From Enterococcus_D sp050529585 (lineage in GTDB: Bacteria; Bacillota; Bacilli; Lactobacillales; Enterococcaceae), in the NCBI RefSeq assembly GCF_050529585.1, contig NZ_CP172882.1, positions 1,302,001-1,366,000 of the forward strand: a stretch of DNA of 64,000 bases, given 5' to 3'. A program made the translations under genes and the position numbers. The notes below the pieces were generated by a model. That model searched no databases and was not told the origin of the DNA. It worked only from the letters and a program-made list of their open reading frames with translations. Numbering within the stretch: the stretch's first letter is position 1; every line of letters starts with the position of its first letter. Shown here in pieces: positions 42,467 to 51,038 of the stretch.

Positions 42467-43030
42467 GTGACGGAAAAAGAAGAACATGTAAATGATGAAG
42501 TTGTTCAAACAGATGAAATGATCGAACCTTCAGAGGAAGCAATCGATGCAGCAGGTATTTCCGAAGCAGAAGTTGAAAAAACAGAAATCGAGTTGTTGCA
42601 GGAAAAAAACAATGAACTAGAAGATCAGTTCTTACGGGCACGAGCAGAAATTGCTAATATTACTTCTCGTAATCGCAACGAACGTGAAACACTACAAAAA
42701 TATCGTTCACAAGACCTTGGCAAAAAACTGTTGCCAGCCATTGATAACTTAGAGCGTGCAATGGCCGCTGACGTCGGTGAAGAGCAAGCAGCAAACTTGA
42801 AAAAAGGGGTCGAAATGGTCCTTGAAAGTTTGCGTCAAGCGTTGAAAGAAGAAGGCATTGAAGAAATTGCCGCTGAAGGTGTTTCTTTTGATCCAAACTT
42901 GCATCAAGCAGTTCAAACGGTACCTGCAACAGATGAAGTACCAGCAGATACCATCGTTAATGTCTTGCAAAAAGGGTATAAACTACATGACCGTGTCTTG
43001 CGTGCAAGCATGGTTGTAGTGGCACAATAA
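42467..43030 (+). CDS. grpE: Nucleotide exchange factor GrpE
   Basis: A 187-residue cochaperone of DnaK. An acidic N-terminal tail (1-45) is followed by a long coiled coil (about 45-100) and the C-terminal beta domain with FDPNLHQAVQTVPATDEVPA. The start is GTG at 42467 with AAGGGA upstream. It lies between hrcA and dnaK in the standard order. Confidence 0.95.
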   Translation: MTEKEEHVNDEVVQTDEMIEPSEEAIDAAGISEAEVEKTEIELLQEKNNELEDQFLRARAEIANITSRNRNERETLQKYRSQDLGKKLLPAIDNLERAMAADVGEEQAANLKKGVEMVLESLRQALKEEGIEEIAAEGVSFDPNLHQAVQTVPATDEVPADTIVNVLQKGYKLHDRVLRASMVVVAQ

Positions 43031-43074
43031 AAAACTACGAAACATTCGTTTAAATTGAAAAGGAGCGTATACAC

Positions 43075-44904
43075 ATGAGTAAAATTATCGGTATTGACTT
43101 AGGAACAACAAACTCAGCAGTCGCTGTTCTTGAAGGCGGCGAAGCAAAAATCATCACAAACCCAGAAGGAAATCGGACAACACCATCAGTTGTGTCTTTC
43201 AAAAATGGCGAGATCCAAGTAGGTGAAGTGGCAAAACGTCAAGCAGTGACGAATCCACACACGATTTCTTCTATTAAACGCCATATGGGCGAAGCAGGAT
43301 ATAAAGTAGAAGTTGAAGGCAAAACATATACACCGCAAGAAGTTTCAGCGATGGTGCTACAATACATCAAAGGTTTCGCTGAAGACTATCTTGGTGAAAA
43401 AGTTGAAAAAGCAGTAATCACTGTTCCTGCTTACTTTAATGATGCACAACGTCAAGCAACCAAAGACGCTGGTAAAATCGCTGGTTTAGAAGTAGAACGG
43501 ATCGTCAACGAGCCAACTGCTGCAGCATTGGCATATGGTTTAGATAAAACAGACAAAGATGAAAAAATCTTAGTCTTTGACTTAGGCGGCGGTACATTTG
43601 ACGTATCGATCCTTGAATTAGGTGATGGCGTATTTGATGTATTATCAACAGCCGGCGACAACAATTTAGGTGGAGATGACTTTGATAACAAAATCATCGA
43701 TCATATGGTTGCTGAATTCAAAAAAGAAAATGGTATTGATTTAGGCAAAGACAAAATGGCCTTGCAACGTTTGAAAGATGCTGCTGAAAAAGCCAAAAAA
43801 GATTTGTCAGGTGTGACAAGCACACAAATCAGCTTACCGTTTATCACTGCTGGCGATGCAGGTCCATTGCATTTGGAAATGACTTTAACACGTGCCAAAT
43901 TCGACGAATTGACAGCTGACTTAGTTGAACGTACAAAAATTCCAGTTCGTCAAGCATTGAAAGATGCTGGCCTATCACAATCAGAAATCGATGAAGTGAT
44001 CTTAGTCGGTGGATCAACACGGATTCCAGCTGTTGTTGATGCAGTACGCAAAGAAACCAATAAAGAACCAAACAAATCTGTGAACCCAGACGAAGTAGTC
44101 GCTATGGGAGCGGCAATCCAAGGTGGCGTAATCACTGGTGATGTCAAAGATGTCGTATTATTAGACGTAACACCTTTATCATTGGGTATCGAAACAATGG
44201 GCTCAGTCTTCACCAAATTGATCGATCGCAATACAACGATCCCAACAAGCAAATCACAAGTCTTCTCAACAGCTGCTGACAACCAACCTGCTGTAGACAT
44301 CCATGTCTTACAAGGTGAACGGCCAATGGCTTCTGATAACAAGACTTTAGGCAGATTCCAATTAACGGATATTCCACCAGCACCTCGTGGTATCCCTCAA
44401 ATCGAAGTAACATTTGATATTGATAAAAACGGGATCGTCAATGTTTCAGCCAAAGATCTTGGTACACAAAAAGAACAAAAAATCACGATCAAATCTTCAT
44501 CAGGTTTAACAGATGAAGAAATTGAACGGATGGTGAAAGATGCGGAAGCAAATGCGGAAGCTGATAAACAACGTAAAGAAGAAGTAGACTTGCGGAACGA
44601 CGTCGATGCATTGTTGTTCACTGTTGATAAAACATTGAAGGAATTAGAAGGCAAAGTAGACGCAGACGAAGTCAAAAAAGCTGAAGAAGCCCGTGACGAA
44701 TTGAAAGCAGCAGTTGAAGCCAATAACTTGGAAGAAATGAAAACAAAACGTGATTCATTAAATGAAATCGTCCAAAACTTGACGGTCAAATTGTATGAAC
44801 AAGCTGCGCAACAACAAGCACAAGAAAATCCAGAAGCTGCACAAGGCGGCGCAGACGATGTGGTTGATGCCGATTTTGAAGAAGTAGACGGTGACGATAA
44901 ATAA
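43075..44904 (+). CDS. dnaK: Chaperone DnaK (Hsp70)
   Basis: A 609-residue Hsp70. The ATPase domain shows IGIDLGTTNSAVAV at the start, VITVPAYFNDAQRQATKDAG, FDLGGGTFDVSIL and VGGSTRIPAV. The substrate domain and a Gln/Ala-rich lid tail ending VDADFEEVDGDDK follow. It lacks about 25 residues in the ATPase domain compared with E. coli, as is usual in Gram-positives. AAAGGAG precedes the ATG. A terminator after it may lower dnaJ levels. Confidence 0.98.
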   Translation: MSKIIGIDLGTTNSAVAVLEGGEAKIITNPEGNRTTPSVVSFKNGEIQVGEVAKRQAVTNPHTISSIKRHMGEAGYKVEVEGKTYTPQEVSAMVLQYIKGFAEDYLGEKVEKAVITVPAYFNDAQRQATKDAGKIAGLEVERIVNEPTAAALAYGLDKTDKDEKILVFDLGGGTFDVSILELGDGVFDVLSTAGDNNLGGDDFDNKIIDHMVAEFKKENGIDLGKDKMALQRLKDAAEKAKKDLSGVTSTQISLPFITAGDAGPLHLEMTLTRAKFDELTADLVERTKIPVRQALKDAGLSQSEIDEVILVGGSTRIPAVVDAVRKETNKEPNKSVNPDEVVAMGAAIQGGVITGDVKDVVLLDVTPLSLGIETMGSVFTKLIDRNTTIPTSKSQVFSTAADNQPAVDIHVLQGERPMASDNKTLGRFQLTDIPPAPRGIPQIEVTFDIDKNGIVNVSAKDLGTQKEQKITIKSSSGLTDEEIERMVKDAEANAEADKQRKEEVDLRNDVDALLFTVDKTLKELEGKVDADEVKKAEEARDELKAAVEANNLEEMKTKRDSLNEIVQNLTVKLYEQAAQQQAQENPEAAQGGADDVVDADFEEVDGDDK

Positions 44905-44916
44905 TCGCTGTTTGTG

Positions 44917-44946
44917 AAAAAGCCAAAGTCACTACTTTGGCTTTTT
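44917..44946 (+). terminator. Terminator between dnaK and dnaJ
   Basis: AAAAAGCCAAAGT (44917-44929) pairs with ACTTTGGCTTTTT (44934-44946) around a 4-base loop. An extended -10 (TGC TAAAAT, 44988-44996) after it probably starts a separate dnaJ transcript. Confidence 0.88.
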
Positions 44947-45030
44947 CTTATGAATGCAAGAAACGTATTTTTATCCTAAGAGATATGTGCTAAAATACGA
45001 TAGACGCGAGAAAATAGTGGAGGGAAGCCG

Positions 45031-46200
45031 ATGGCAGACAAAAGAGATTATTATGAGGTCTTAGGTCTACAAAAAGGGGCTTCGGATGACGAAATCAAGA
45101 AAGCATATCGTAAGCTTTCGAAACAATATCATCCAGACATCAACAAAGAAGCTGATGCAGAAGCAAAATTTAAAGAGATTTCTGAGGCCTATGAAATTTT
45201 AAGTGATGCACAAAAACGTGCAGCCTATGATCAATATGGTCATGCAGGGACCGACCCGAATTATGGCGGCGGATATGGTGGCGGCTTCGGCGGCTTTAAC
45301 AGCGGCGGATTTTCCGGTGGCGGTTTTGGTGGATTCGAAGATATCTTCGAATCATTCTTTGGCGGCGGTGGTGGCCGAACAGCCAACCCAAATGCACCCC
45401 GTCAAGGTGCTGACTTGCAATATGCTGTGGACCTTTCTTTCGAGGAAGCCATTTTTGGTGTCGAAAAAAATGTGCAATATAAGCGAGAAGAAATGTGTCA
45501 TACTTGTGACGGCAGTGGTGCAAAACCAGGCACAACACCGGAAACTTGTCACAAGTGTCATGGTGCAGGAACCATCAATGTTGAACGCCAAACACCATTA
45601 GGTCGTGTGATGAGCCGCCAAACTTGTGACGTGTGTCATGGTACTGGGAAAGAAATCAAAGAACCATGTAACACTTGTCATGGTACAGGCCATGAAAAGA
45701 AAAACCACAACGTGAAAGTCAATGTCCCTGCTGGTGTAGAAGATGGACAACAAATGCGCTTATCTGGTCAAGGTGAAGCAGGAACCAATGGTGGTCCTTA
45801 CGGAGATCTATACGTGATTTTCCGTGTGGAAGAAAGTGACATCTTTGATCGTGATGGCTCTGAGATTTATTATGAGTTGCCATTGAATTTCGTGCAAGCA
45901 GCACTAGGAGATGAAGTCAATGTTCCTACTGTTCACGGGAATGTGAAACTGAAAGTCCCTGCTGGTACACAAACAGGAACCAATTTCCGCTTGCGTGGAA
46001 AAGGAGCCCCTCGTCTACGCGGCGGCGGCAATGGAGACCAACAAGTCAAAGTCAAATTGATCACACCGAAAAACTTGAACGATGAACAAAAAGAAGCATT
46101 GCGGGCTTATGCAAAAGCCAGCGGACATGAAACAACAGAACAACAACCAGAAGGTTTCTTCGATAAGATGAAAGATGCCTTTGGTGGGAAAAAGAAATAA
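45031..46200 (+). CDS. dnaJ: Chaperone DnaJ (Hsp40)
   Basis: A 389-residue type I Hsp40. The J domain carries HPD at residues 34-36, then a Gly/Phe-rich linker (75-120). The four zinc motifs CHTCDGSG, CHKCHGAG, CDVCHGTG and CNTCHGTG follow, then the C-terminal peptide-binding domains. It delivers substrates to DnaK. It has GGAGGGAAG upstream, and probably its own promoter after the dnaK terminator. Confidence 0.97.
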   Translation: MADKRDYYEVLGLQKGASDDEIKKAYRKLSKQYHPDINKEADAEAKFKEISEAYEILSDAQKRAAYDQYGHAGTDPNYGGGYGGGFGGFNSGGFSGGGFGGFEDIFESFFGGGGGRTANPNAPRQGADLQYAVDLSFEEAIFGVEKNVQYKREEMCHTCDGSGAKPGTTPETCHKCHGAGTINVERQTPLGRVMSRQTCDVCHGTGKEIKEPCNTCHGTGHEKKNHNVKVNVPAGVEDGQQMRLSGQGEAGTNGGPYGDLYVIFRVEESDIFDRDGSEIYYELPLNFVQAALGDEVNVPTVHGNVKLKVPAGTQTGTNFRLRGKGAPRLRGGGNGDQQVKVKLITPKNLNDEQKEALRAYAKASGHETTEQQPEGFFDKMKDAFGGKKK

Positions 46201-46210
46201 ACAATAGCGG

Positions 46211-46249
46211 CGCAATTTTGATGATGTTTGTCAAAATTGCGTTTTTTTT
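46211..46249 (+). terminator. Terminator of dnaJ
   Basis: CGCAATTTTGA (46211-46221) pairs perfectly with TCAAAATTGCG (46231-46241), followed by eight T residues. Confidence 0.93.
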
Positions 46250-46319
46250 GAGTGTTTCTTTTGAAATCGCTTGCGCGCTATGTCACAATGGAAGTAGATT
46301 GATTGAAGGAGGAAGAGAT

Positions 46320-47420
46320 ATGGAAAGAATTTTTGCAAGTCCATCGCGGTATGTACAAGGCAAAGGTGTTTTGGAAAATGGATTGCATCACATCAAAGAT
46401 CTTGGTCAAAAAGTATTGCTTTTAACGGATGAGAATGTCTGGGAAATTGCTGGAGAATCGTTGTTTGATAATTTAAAAGCAGCTGATTTGGTACCGGTCA
46501 AAGAAATTTTTGGCGGTGAAGCTTCTGCAAAAGAAATTGAACGGATCGTAGAAAACGCCCAAGATGAATCGATCGAAGTCATTGCTGCACTTGGTGGCGG
46601 GAAAACGATCGATACAGGAAAGGCAGTCGCAGATGAATTAAAAGTGCCAATTGCTGTCTTGCCTACGATTGCATCTACAGATGCCCCAACTTCTTCATTG
46701 TCTGTTATTTATTCTGATGAGGGACGCTTCGAAAAGTATCGTTTTTATAACAAAAATCCTGAGTTGGTACTTGTGGATACAGCCGTGATTGCGAAAGCGC
46801 CAGCCAAATTATTAGCAGCAGGTATTGCTGATGCCTTAGCAACATATGTTGAAGCACGAGCAGTGGCTAGAAGTCATAGTGAAAATATGGTTGGCGGCAT
46901 GCAGCCAATTGCAGGGATGGCGATTGCTGAGAAATGTGAAGAAATTTTATTTGATAATGCTTTAAAAGCATATCAAGCCAATCAACAACAAGCAGTGACG
47001 GAAGCTTTCGAGCAAATCGTGGAAGCCAACACTTTGTTAAGCGGGTTAGGGTTTGAGAGTGCTGGATTAGCTGCAGCCCATGCAATCCATAATGGATTGA
47101 CAGCACTAGATGGCGATGTCCATTCCCTTTCTCATGGGGAGAAAGTCGCCTATGGCACATTGACACAATTAATGCTGGAAAATGCAGAACCTGACGAATT
47201 GGATGAATACATCACATTGTATCAAGCATTGAATCTGCCAACAACATTAAGTGACATGTTCTTATCAGAAGCAAGTGATGCTGATTTATTGAAAATCGGT
47301 GAGCAAGCATGTATCGAAGGGGAAACGATTCACAATATGCCTTTCCCAGTTACACCAGAAGATGTCGTCGCTGCTTTAAAAGCTGTCGATGCGTATGTGA
47401 CTAGTTACTATCCAAAATAA
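46320..47420 (+). CDS. gldA: Glycerol dehydrogenase
   Basis: A 366-residue iron-type (zinc-binding) alcohol dehydrogenase family member. It shows the NAD-binding GGGKTIDTGKAVAD near residue 95, the metal-site region TIASTDAPTSSLS, and the His ligands in AAHAIHNGL and SHGEKVAYG. It oxidises glycerol to dihydroxyacetone. The ATG at 46320 follows GGAGGAAG; the longer frame from 46218 lies inside the dnaJ terminator and is rejected. A promoter-like TTGAAA-17-CACAAT with TGT before the -10 lies at 46261-46289. Confidence 0.92.
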   Translation: MERIFASPSRYVQGKGVLENGLHHIKDLGQKVLLLTDENVWEIAGESLFDNLKAADLVPVKEIFGGEASAKEIERIVENAQDESIEVIAALGGGKTIDTGKAVADELKVPIAVLPTIASTDAPTSSLSVIYSDEGRFEKYRFYNKNPELVLVDTAVIAKAPAKLLAAGIADALATYVEARAVARSHSENMVGGMQPIAGMAIAEKCEEILFDNALKAYQANQQQAVTEAFEQIVEANTLLSGLGFESAGLAAAHAIHNGLTALDGDVHSLSHGEKVAYGTLTQLMLENAEPDELDEYITLYQALNLPTTLSDMFLSEASDADLLKIGEQACIEGETIHNMPFPVTPEDVVAALKAVDAYVTSYYPK

Positions 47421-47449
47421 GAAAACTTCAGACACAATCAAGATCAGGG

Positions 47450-47469
47450 TTATTCAAAGATTTGAATAA
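47450..47469. promoter_or_regulatory. Inverted repeat next to the cysteine operon promoter
   Basis: TTATTCAAA, GA, TTTGAATAA: 9-base perfect arms, ending 5 bases before the -35 box. The size and place suit a LysR-type activator or another dimeric regulator; the protein is unknown. Confidence 0.55.
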
Positions 47470-47474
47470 ATTGT

Positions 47475-47503
47475 TTGACAAGAGATATCAGTCATGCTAT
47501 TTT
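47475..47503 (+). promoter_or_regulatory. Promoter of the cysteine/luxS operon
   Basis: Consensus TTGACA (47475-47480), 17 bases, TATTTT (47498-47503) preceded by TGC (extended -10). Transcription would begin near 47510, only about ten bases before the leader ribosome-binding site. Confidence 0.82.
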
Positions 47504-47533
47504 GAGTACAAGCAAAAAAGGAGGGAACTATTC

Positions 47534-47641
47534 ATGACAAACGTCAACGTGCACATTTCATGTTGTTGTTGTATGGTGCAAAAAGCAGCATACCGATTTG
47601 TTATGTCTATTAATAGTTCCTTTGTCGTAGAACGCTGTTGA
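47534..47641 (+). CDS. Poly-cysteine leader peptide, 35 residues
   Basis: A short ORF starting MTNVNVHISCCCCMV and ending VVERC. It has four consecutive TGT Cys codons (47561-47572) and a fifth Cys as the last codon (47636-47638). AGGAGGG (47519-47525) lies 8 bases before the ATG, an ideal site. It stands between a strong promoter and an intrinsic terminator, directly upstream of cysteine-making genes. The peptide is unlikely to have a function itself; its translation should sense charged tRNA-Cys. Poly-Cys short ORFs that act as cysteine attenuators are known in mycobacteria; this one differs in having a leader and a Shine-Dalgarno site. Confidence 0.88.
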   Translation: MTNVNVHISCCCCMVQKAAYRFVMSINSSFVVERC

Positions 47642-47693
47642 TTTTTTGGCTCAATAGGGTTTGATTATCCGGATAACACGACGATACTAGAGG
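47619..47693 (+). promoter_or_regulatory. Candidate antiterminator pairing in the cysteine leader
   Basis: CCTTTGTCGT (47619-47628, inside the last codons of the leader) can pair with ACGAT (47681-47685) and AGAGG (47689-47693), leaving a 3-base bulge. This would take up the 5' arm of the terminator. A ribosome at the leader stop codon would cover the first strand; one stalled at the Cys run would not. Folded by hand only. Confidence 0.5.
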
Positions 47694-47722
47694 TACTGAT
47701 TTAATAGTCAGTGCCTCTTTTT
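47689..47722 (+). terminator. Attenuator terminator of the cysteine operon
   Basis: AGAGGTACTGAT (47689-47700) pairs with GTCAGTGCCTCT (47707-47718) including two G-U pairs, followed by a T run. It lies 48 bases after the leader stop and 81 bases before mccA, so the operon needs readthrough. Together with the leader, this explains the 383 bases between gldA and mccA. Confidence 0.9.
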
Positions 47723-47803
47723 GTTTGTCTAAATATACCGCTTTCATTGGTGACGACCATTGGAAACAGGTGTAAAAATGATTTGAATGAAGGGAGTGCC
47801 ATA

Positions 47804-48763
47804 ATGATCGTCAAAGATGTCAAAGAACTGATTGGCAACACACCGCTGTTTCAATTTGATGCGGCTTTATTAGGCGGAAAGTCTGGCAGCCAGATTTTTG
47901 CTAAATTAGAATACCTGAATCCTGGAGGCAGTATCAAAGACCGTTTGGGATTGCAATTGATTCATCAAGCATTTCTGCGTGGTGAGATAGATCAAGAGAC
48001 AACAATCATTGAACCCACTGCCGGAAATACGGGTATCGGCATGGCATTAGCCGGCATTGAGCATGGCTTGAAAATGATTTTTGTGGTTCCAGAAAAATTC
48101 AGTCTGGAAAAGCAACAGGTGATTCAGGCTTTGGGTGCACAAATCGTGCATACGCCTACCAATAAAGGCATACAAGGTGCTATTGAGAAAGCCAAAGCAT
48201 TAGCAAAAGAAACGCCAAACAGTTATTTGCCGCTGCAATTTCATAACGAGGAAAACCCCGCCGCTTATAGGCGTACGCTGGGATTAGAGATTTACCAAGA
48301 ATTACATGGCAAAATCGACAGTTTTGTCGCTGGCGTAGGCAGTGGTGGTACATTTGCCGGTGTTGCAGCGTACTTAATGAAACAAAATGCGAAGATACGT
48401 TTGATTGCGGTTGAACCTGAAGGATCGATCTTAAATAATGGTCCGGCCCATGGACACGAGATCGAGGGGATCGGTGTTGAGTTTATACCTCAGTTTTTTG
48501 ATGGATTGATGATCGATGCGATTGATACGATCAGTGATGATGAAGGCTTTCGTTTTACCCGTCATTTAGCAAAAAACTATGGACTACTCGTAGGCAGTTC
48601 CAGTGGTGCTGCGTTGGCGTCAGCTGTTAGAGAAAGCTGGCGTTTGCCTAGTGGCAGCAAAATCGTGACATTATTTCCAGATAGCGGTGATCGCTATCTA
48701 TCTAAACATATTTATGAAGGTGAATCAGATTTAGACATAGGAGGAAAAAACCATGCATTTTAA
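47804..48763 (+). CDS. mccA: Cysteine synthase / cystathionine beta-synthase type enzyme
   Basis: A 319-residue PLP enzyme. The PLP Lys45 lies in PGGSIKDR, the substrate loop is EPTAGNTGIGMA, and the phosphate-binding GVGSGGTFAG and SSSGAA stretches are present. By operon context (mccA-mccB-yrrT as in Bacillus) it most likely joins homocysteine with O-acetylserine or serine to give cystathionine. Plain O-acetylserine sulfhydrylase activity is the alternative. The ATG at 47804 has AAGGGAG upstream; the longer frame from 47711 starts inside the terminator. The last 11 bases overlap mccB. Confidence 0.85.
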   Translation: MIVKDVKELIGNTPLFQFDAALLGGKSGSQIFAKLEYLNPGGSIKDRLGLQLIHQAFLRGEIDQETTIIEPTAGNTGIGMALAGIEHGLKMIFVVPEKFSLEKQQVIQALGAQIVHTPTNKGIQGAIEKAKALAKETPNSYLPLQFHNEENPAAYRRTLGLEIYQELHGKIDSFVAGVGSGGTFAGVAAYLMKQNAKIRLIAVEPEGSILNNGPAHGHEIEGIGVEFIPQFFDGLMIDAIDTISDDEGFRFTRHLAKNYGLLVGSSSGAALASAVRESWRLPSGSKIVTLFPDSGDRYLSKHIYEGESDLDIGGKNHAF

Positions 48764-49898
48764 TACCAAATTGATTCATGGCGGAATCAGTGAAGATCAA
48801 GAAACAGGGGCGGTCAGTGTGCCGATCTATCAAACATCCACGTATCGCCAAAACGGTATTGGTCAGCCAAAACAATATGAGTACAGCCGCTCTGGCAATC
48901 CTACGCGGTTTGCTTTAGAAGAACTGATCAAAGAGTTAGAAGGTGGATACCAAGGGTTTGCTTTTGCTTCGGGACTGGCAGCCACGCATGCGGTTTTCTC
49001 ATTGTTCCAAACGGGGGATCATATTTTGTTGGGAGATGATGTTTACGGAGGCACATTTCGGTTATTGCACCAAGTCTTTGAAAAAAGCGGTCTGCGGTAC
49101 ACATTGGTTGAGACAAGTAAGCCAGAAACGATTACTGCTGCAATCAAACCAGAGACAAAAGCAATTTTTTTGGAAACACCGACCAACCCACTGTTGAAGA
49201 TCACCGATATCGCACAAGTTGTGAAAATTGCTAAAGCGCATGATTTATTGACGGTCGTTGATAACACCTTTGCGACGCCTTATTTCCAAAAGCCGCTGCA
49301 ACTTGGGGCGGATATCGTGATCCATAGTGCCACCAAATATTTAGGCGGTCATAGTGATGTTGTTGCTGGTCTAGCTGTTGTCAAAGATGAGACGCTCGCT
49401 AAAAAAGTTGGTTTTATGCAAAATGCGATTGGCGGTGTCTTGGGGCCCCACGATAGCTGGCTGATTCAACGCAGTATCAAAACATTGGCCTTGCGTATGG
49501 AGGCCCATCAAAGCAATGCATTAAAAGTGGCTGAGATGTTAGCAGAGCATCCGGCTGTCAATGAAGTTTATTATCCAGGGTTAACGAGCCATAGAGGTCA
49601 TGAGATTGCACGTAAACAAATGACTGGCTTCAGTGGGATGATCTCCTTCGAATTAAAAAATGAAGCCAATGTGTCGCCATTTATTGAAGGATTAAAAATC
49701 TTTACATTGGCTGAAAGTTTAGGTGGGGTGGAGAGTTTGGTCGAAGTACCAGCAATCATGACCCATGCGTCTATTCCTCAAGACATAAGAGAGAAAGCCG
49801 GTATCAAAAATGGTTTGATTCGTTTGTCTGTTGGTATTGAACACGCAGATGATTTATTGTCGGATCTGCAAACAGCATTACAGAAAGCAGGTGTTTAA
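48753..49898 (+). CDS. mccB: Cystathionine gamma-lyase type enzyme
   Basis: A 381-residue Cys/Met-metabolism PLP enzyme. The PLP Lys195 lies in HSATKYLGGHSD, and YEYSRSGNPTR and ASGLAATHA are conserved. In B. subtilis MccB splits cystathionine to cysteine and also releases sulfide from homocysteine. It follows mccA with an 11-base overlap and a perfect AGGAGG. Lyase rather than synthase function is inferred from context. It completes the reverse-transsulfuration route to cysteine. Confidence 0.88.
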   Translation: MHFNTKLIHGGISEDQETGAVSVPIYQTSTYRQNGIGQPKQYEYSRSGNPTRFALEELIKELEGGYQGFAFASGLAATHAVFSLFQTGDHILLGDDVYGGTFRLLHQVFEKSGLRYTLVETSKPETITAAIKPETKAIFLETPTNPLLKITDIAQVVKIAKAHDLLTVVDNTFATPYFQKPLQLGADIVIHSATKYLGGHSDVVAGLAVVKDETLAKKVGFMQNAIGGVLGPHDSWLIQRSIKTLALRMEAHQSNALKVAEMLAEHPAVNEVYYPGLTSHRGHEIARKQMTGFSGMISFELKNEANVSPFIEGLKIFTLAESLGGVESLVEVPAIMTHASIPQDIREKAGIKNGLIRLSVGIEHADDLLSDLQTALQKAGV

Positions 49899-49900
49899 AG

Positions 49901-50563
49901 ATGGGGCGGGAATTTATTCCGATTTTCAAAGAATGGGCCAATACCTATGATGCCACTGTGAATGGAGAAGATCCGGAATATCAAGAAGTGTTTCGTTATT
50001 ACCCTGATTTATTGGCAGAAATTGCTGAAAAATCAAGCGCTTTTGTGTTAGAATTTGGAAGTGGAACCGGTAATTTGACTTTAGCCCTTGTCGAGAGAGG
50101 CAAGCAGGTTATCGCAATTGAACCTTCGGAAGATATGCGAAAAGTGGCGCAAAAAAAACCTGCTCTTCGCGAGGTTGCATTCTTGGATGGTGATATGGAA
50201 GCTTTTCCGATGCTCTCTGACCCAATCGATACCATCGTTTCCAGCTATGTTTTTCATCATCTGAATGAAGAAGAAAAACAGCGGGCAATTGCCAAATATG
50301 CCGCATTATTACCTGTTGGCGGTAAAGTTATTTTTGGGGATACGATGTTTTTATCGTTGGATCACAAAACGGCGACAATCAGCCAGGCAATCGAGGATGG
50401 CTATCTGCAGCTTTCAGCAGATTTGCAGAGGGAGTATTATCCTTTGATCCCAGATATTGACCGTTATTTTCGTCAACATGGTTTTCGCAGCCGGTTCAAA
50501 CAAATCAATGCTTTCGTTTGGCTGATAGAGGCCATCAAAGTAGAAGGAGCAAATAAACAGTGA
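49901..50563 (+). CDS. yrrT: YrrT-like SAM-dependent methyltransferase
   Basis: A 220-residue class I methyltransferase. The start MGREFIPIFKEWANTYD and the SAM motif LEFGSGTGNLT near residue 50 match B. subtilis YrrT closely, as does IVSSYVFHHLNEEEKQRAI. The methyl acceptor is unknown. In Bacillus yrrT also sits with mtnN, mccA and mccB, so a role in feeding S-adenosylhomocysteine into the pathway is inferred. It lies 2 bases after mccB, and its stop overlaps the luxS start. Confidence 0.9.
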   Translation: MGREFIPIFKEWANTYDATVNGEDPEYQEVFRYYPDLLAEIAEKSSAFVLEFGSGTGNLTLALVERGKQVIAIEPSEDMRKVAQKKPALREVAFLDGDMEAFPMLSDPIDTIVSSYVFHHLNEEEKQRAIAKYAALLPVGGKVIFGDTMFLSLDHKTATISQAIEDGYLQLSADLQREYYPLIPDIDRYFRQHGFRSRFKQINAFVWLIEAIKVEGANKQ

Positions 50564-51015
50564 AAATGAATGTCGAAAGTTTTAATCTAGACCATACTAA
50601 AGTCAAAGCCCCATATGTACGGGTTGCAGACAAAAAACAAGGGATTCAAGATACGATCATTAAGTATGATGTACGTTTCAAACAACCCAACCAAGAACAT
50701 ATGGACATGGCTAGTTTGCACTCGTTGGAACACTTGACGGCCGAATTGATTCGTAATCATGCGGATTACATCGTGGACTGGTCACCAATGGGATGCCAAA
50801 CAGGATTTTATTTGACAGTCCTCAATCATGATGATTATGACGAAATCTTGGATGTTTTAGAAGCAACCATGAAAGATGTGCTGACAGCTACCGAGGTACC
50901 TGCCAGTAATGAAGTGCAATGCGGATGGGCGGCCAATCACACATTGAGTGGCGCCCAAGAATTGGCGCAAGAATTTTTGGATCAGCGGGCACAATGGTCC
51001 TCCGTTTTCGCGTAG
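50560..51015 (+). CDS. luxS: S-ribosylhomocysteine lyase (AI-2 synthase)
   Basis: A 151-residue iron/zinc enzyme that splits S-ribosylhomocysteine into homocysteine and the AI-2 precursor. The ligands His54, His58 (HSLEH) and Cys121 (CGWAANH), the base Glu57 and the catalytic Cys79 (MGCQTGFY) are all present. The start is GTG at 50560, overlapping the yrrT stop, with AAGGAG 10 bases upstream; ATG at 50566 is the alternative. As the last gene of the operon it supplies homocysteine to MccA and puts AI-2 synthesis under the cysteine leader. Confidence 0.95.
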   Translation: MKMNVESFNLDHTKVKAPYVRVADKKQGIQDTIIKYDVRFKQPNQEHMDMASLHSLEHLTAELIRNHADYIVDWSPMGCQTGFYLTVLNHDDYDEILDVLEATMKDVLTATEVPASNEVQCGWAANHTLSGAQELAQEFLDQRAQWSSVFA

Positions 51016-51038
51016 TCTTATAAAGGTTCGTTTATGTG

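Noticed and set aside
47425..47440. Possible CodY box upstream of the cysteine operon
   Set aside because: Only about 9 of 15 positions match, no better than expected by chance in AT-rich DNA.
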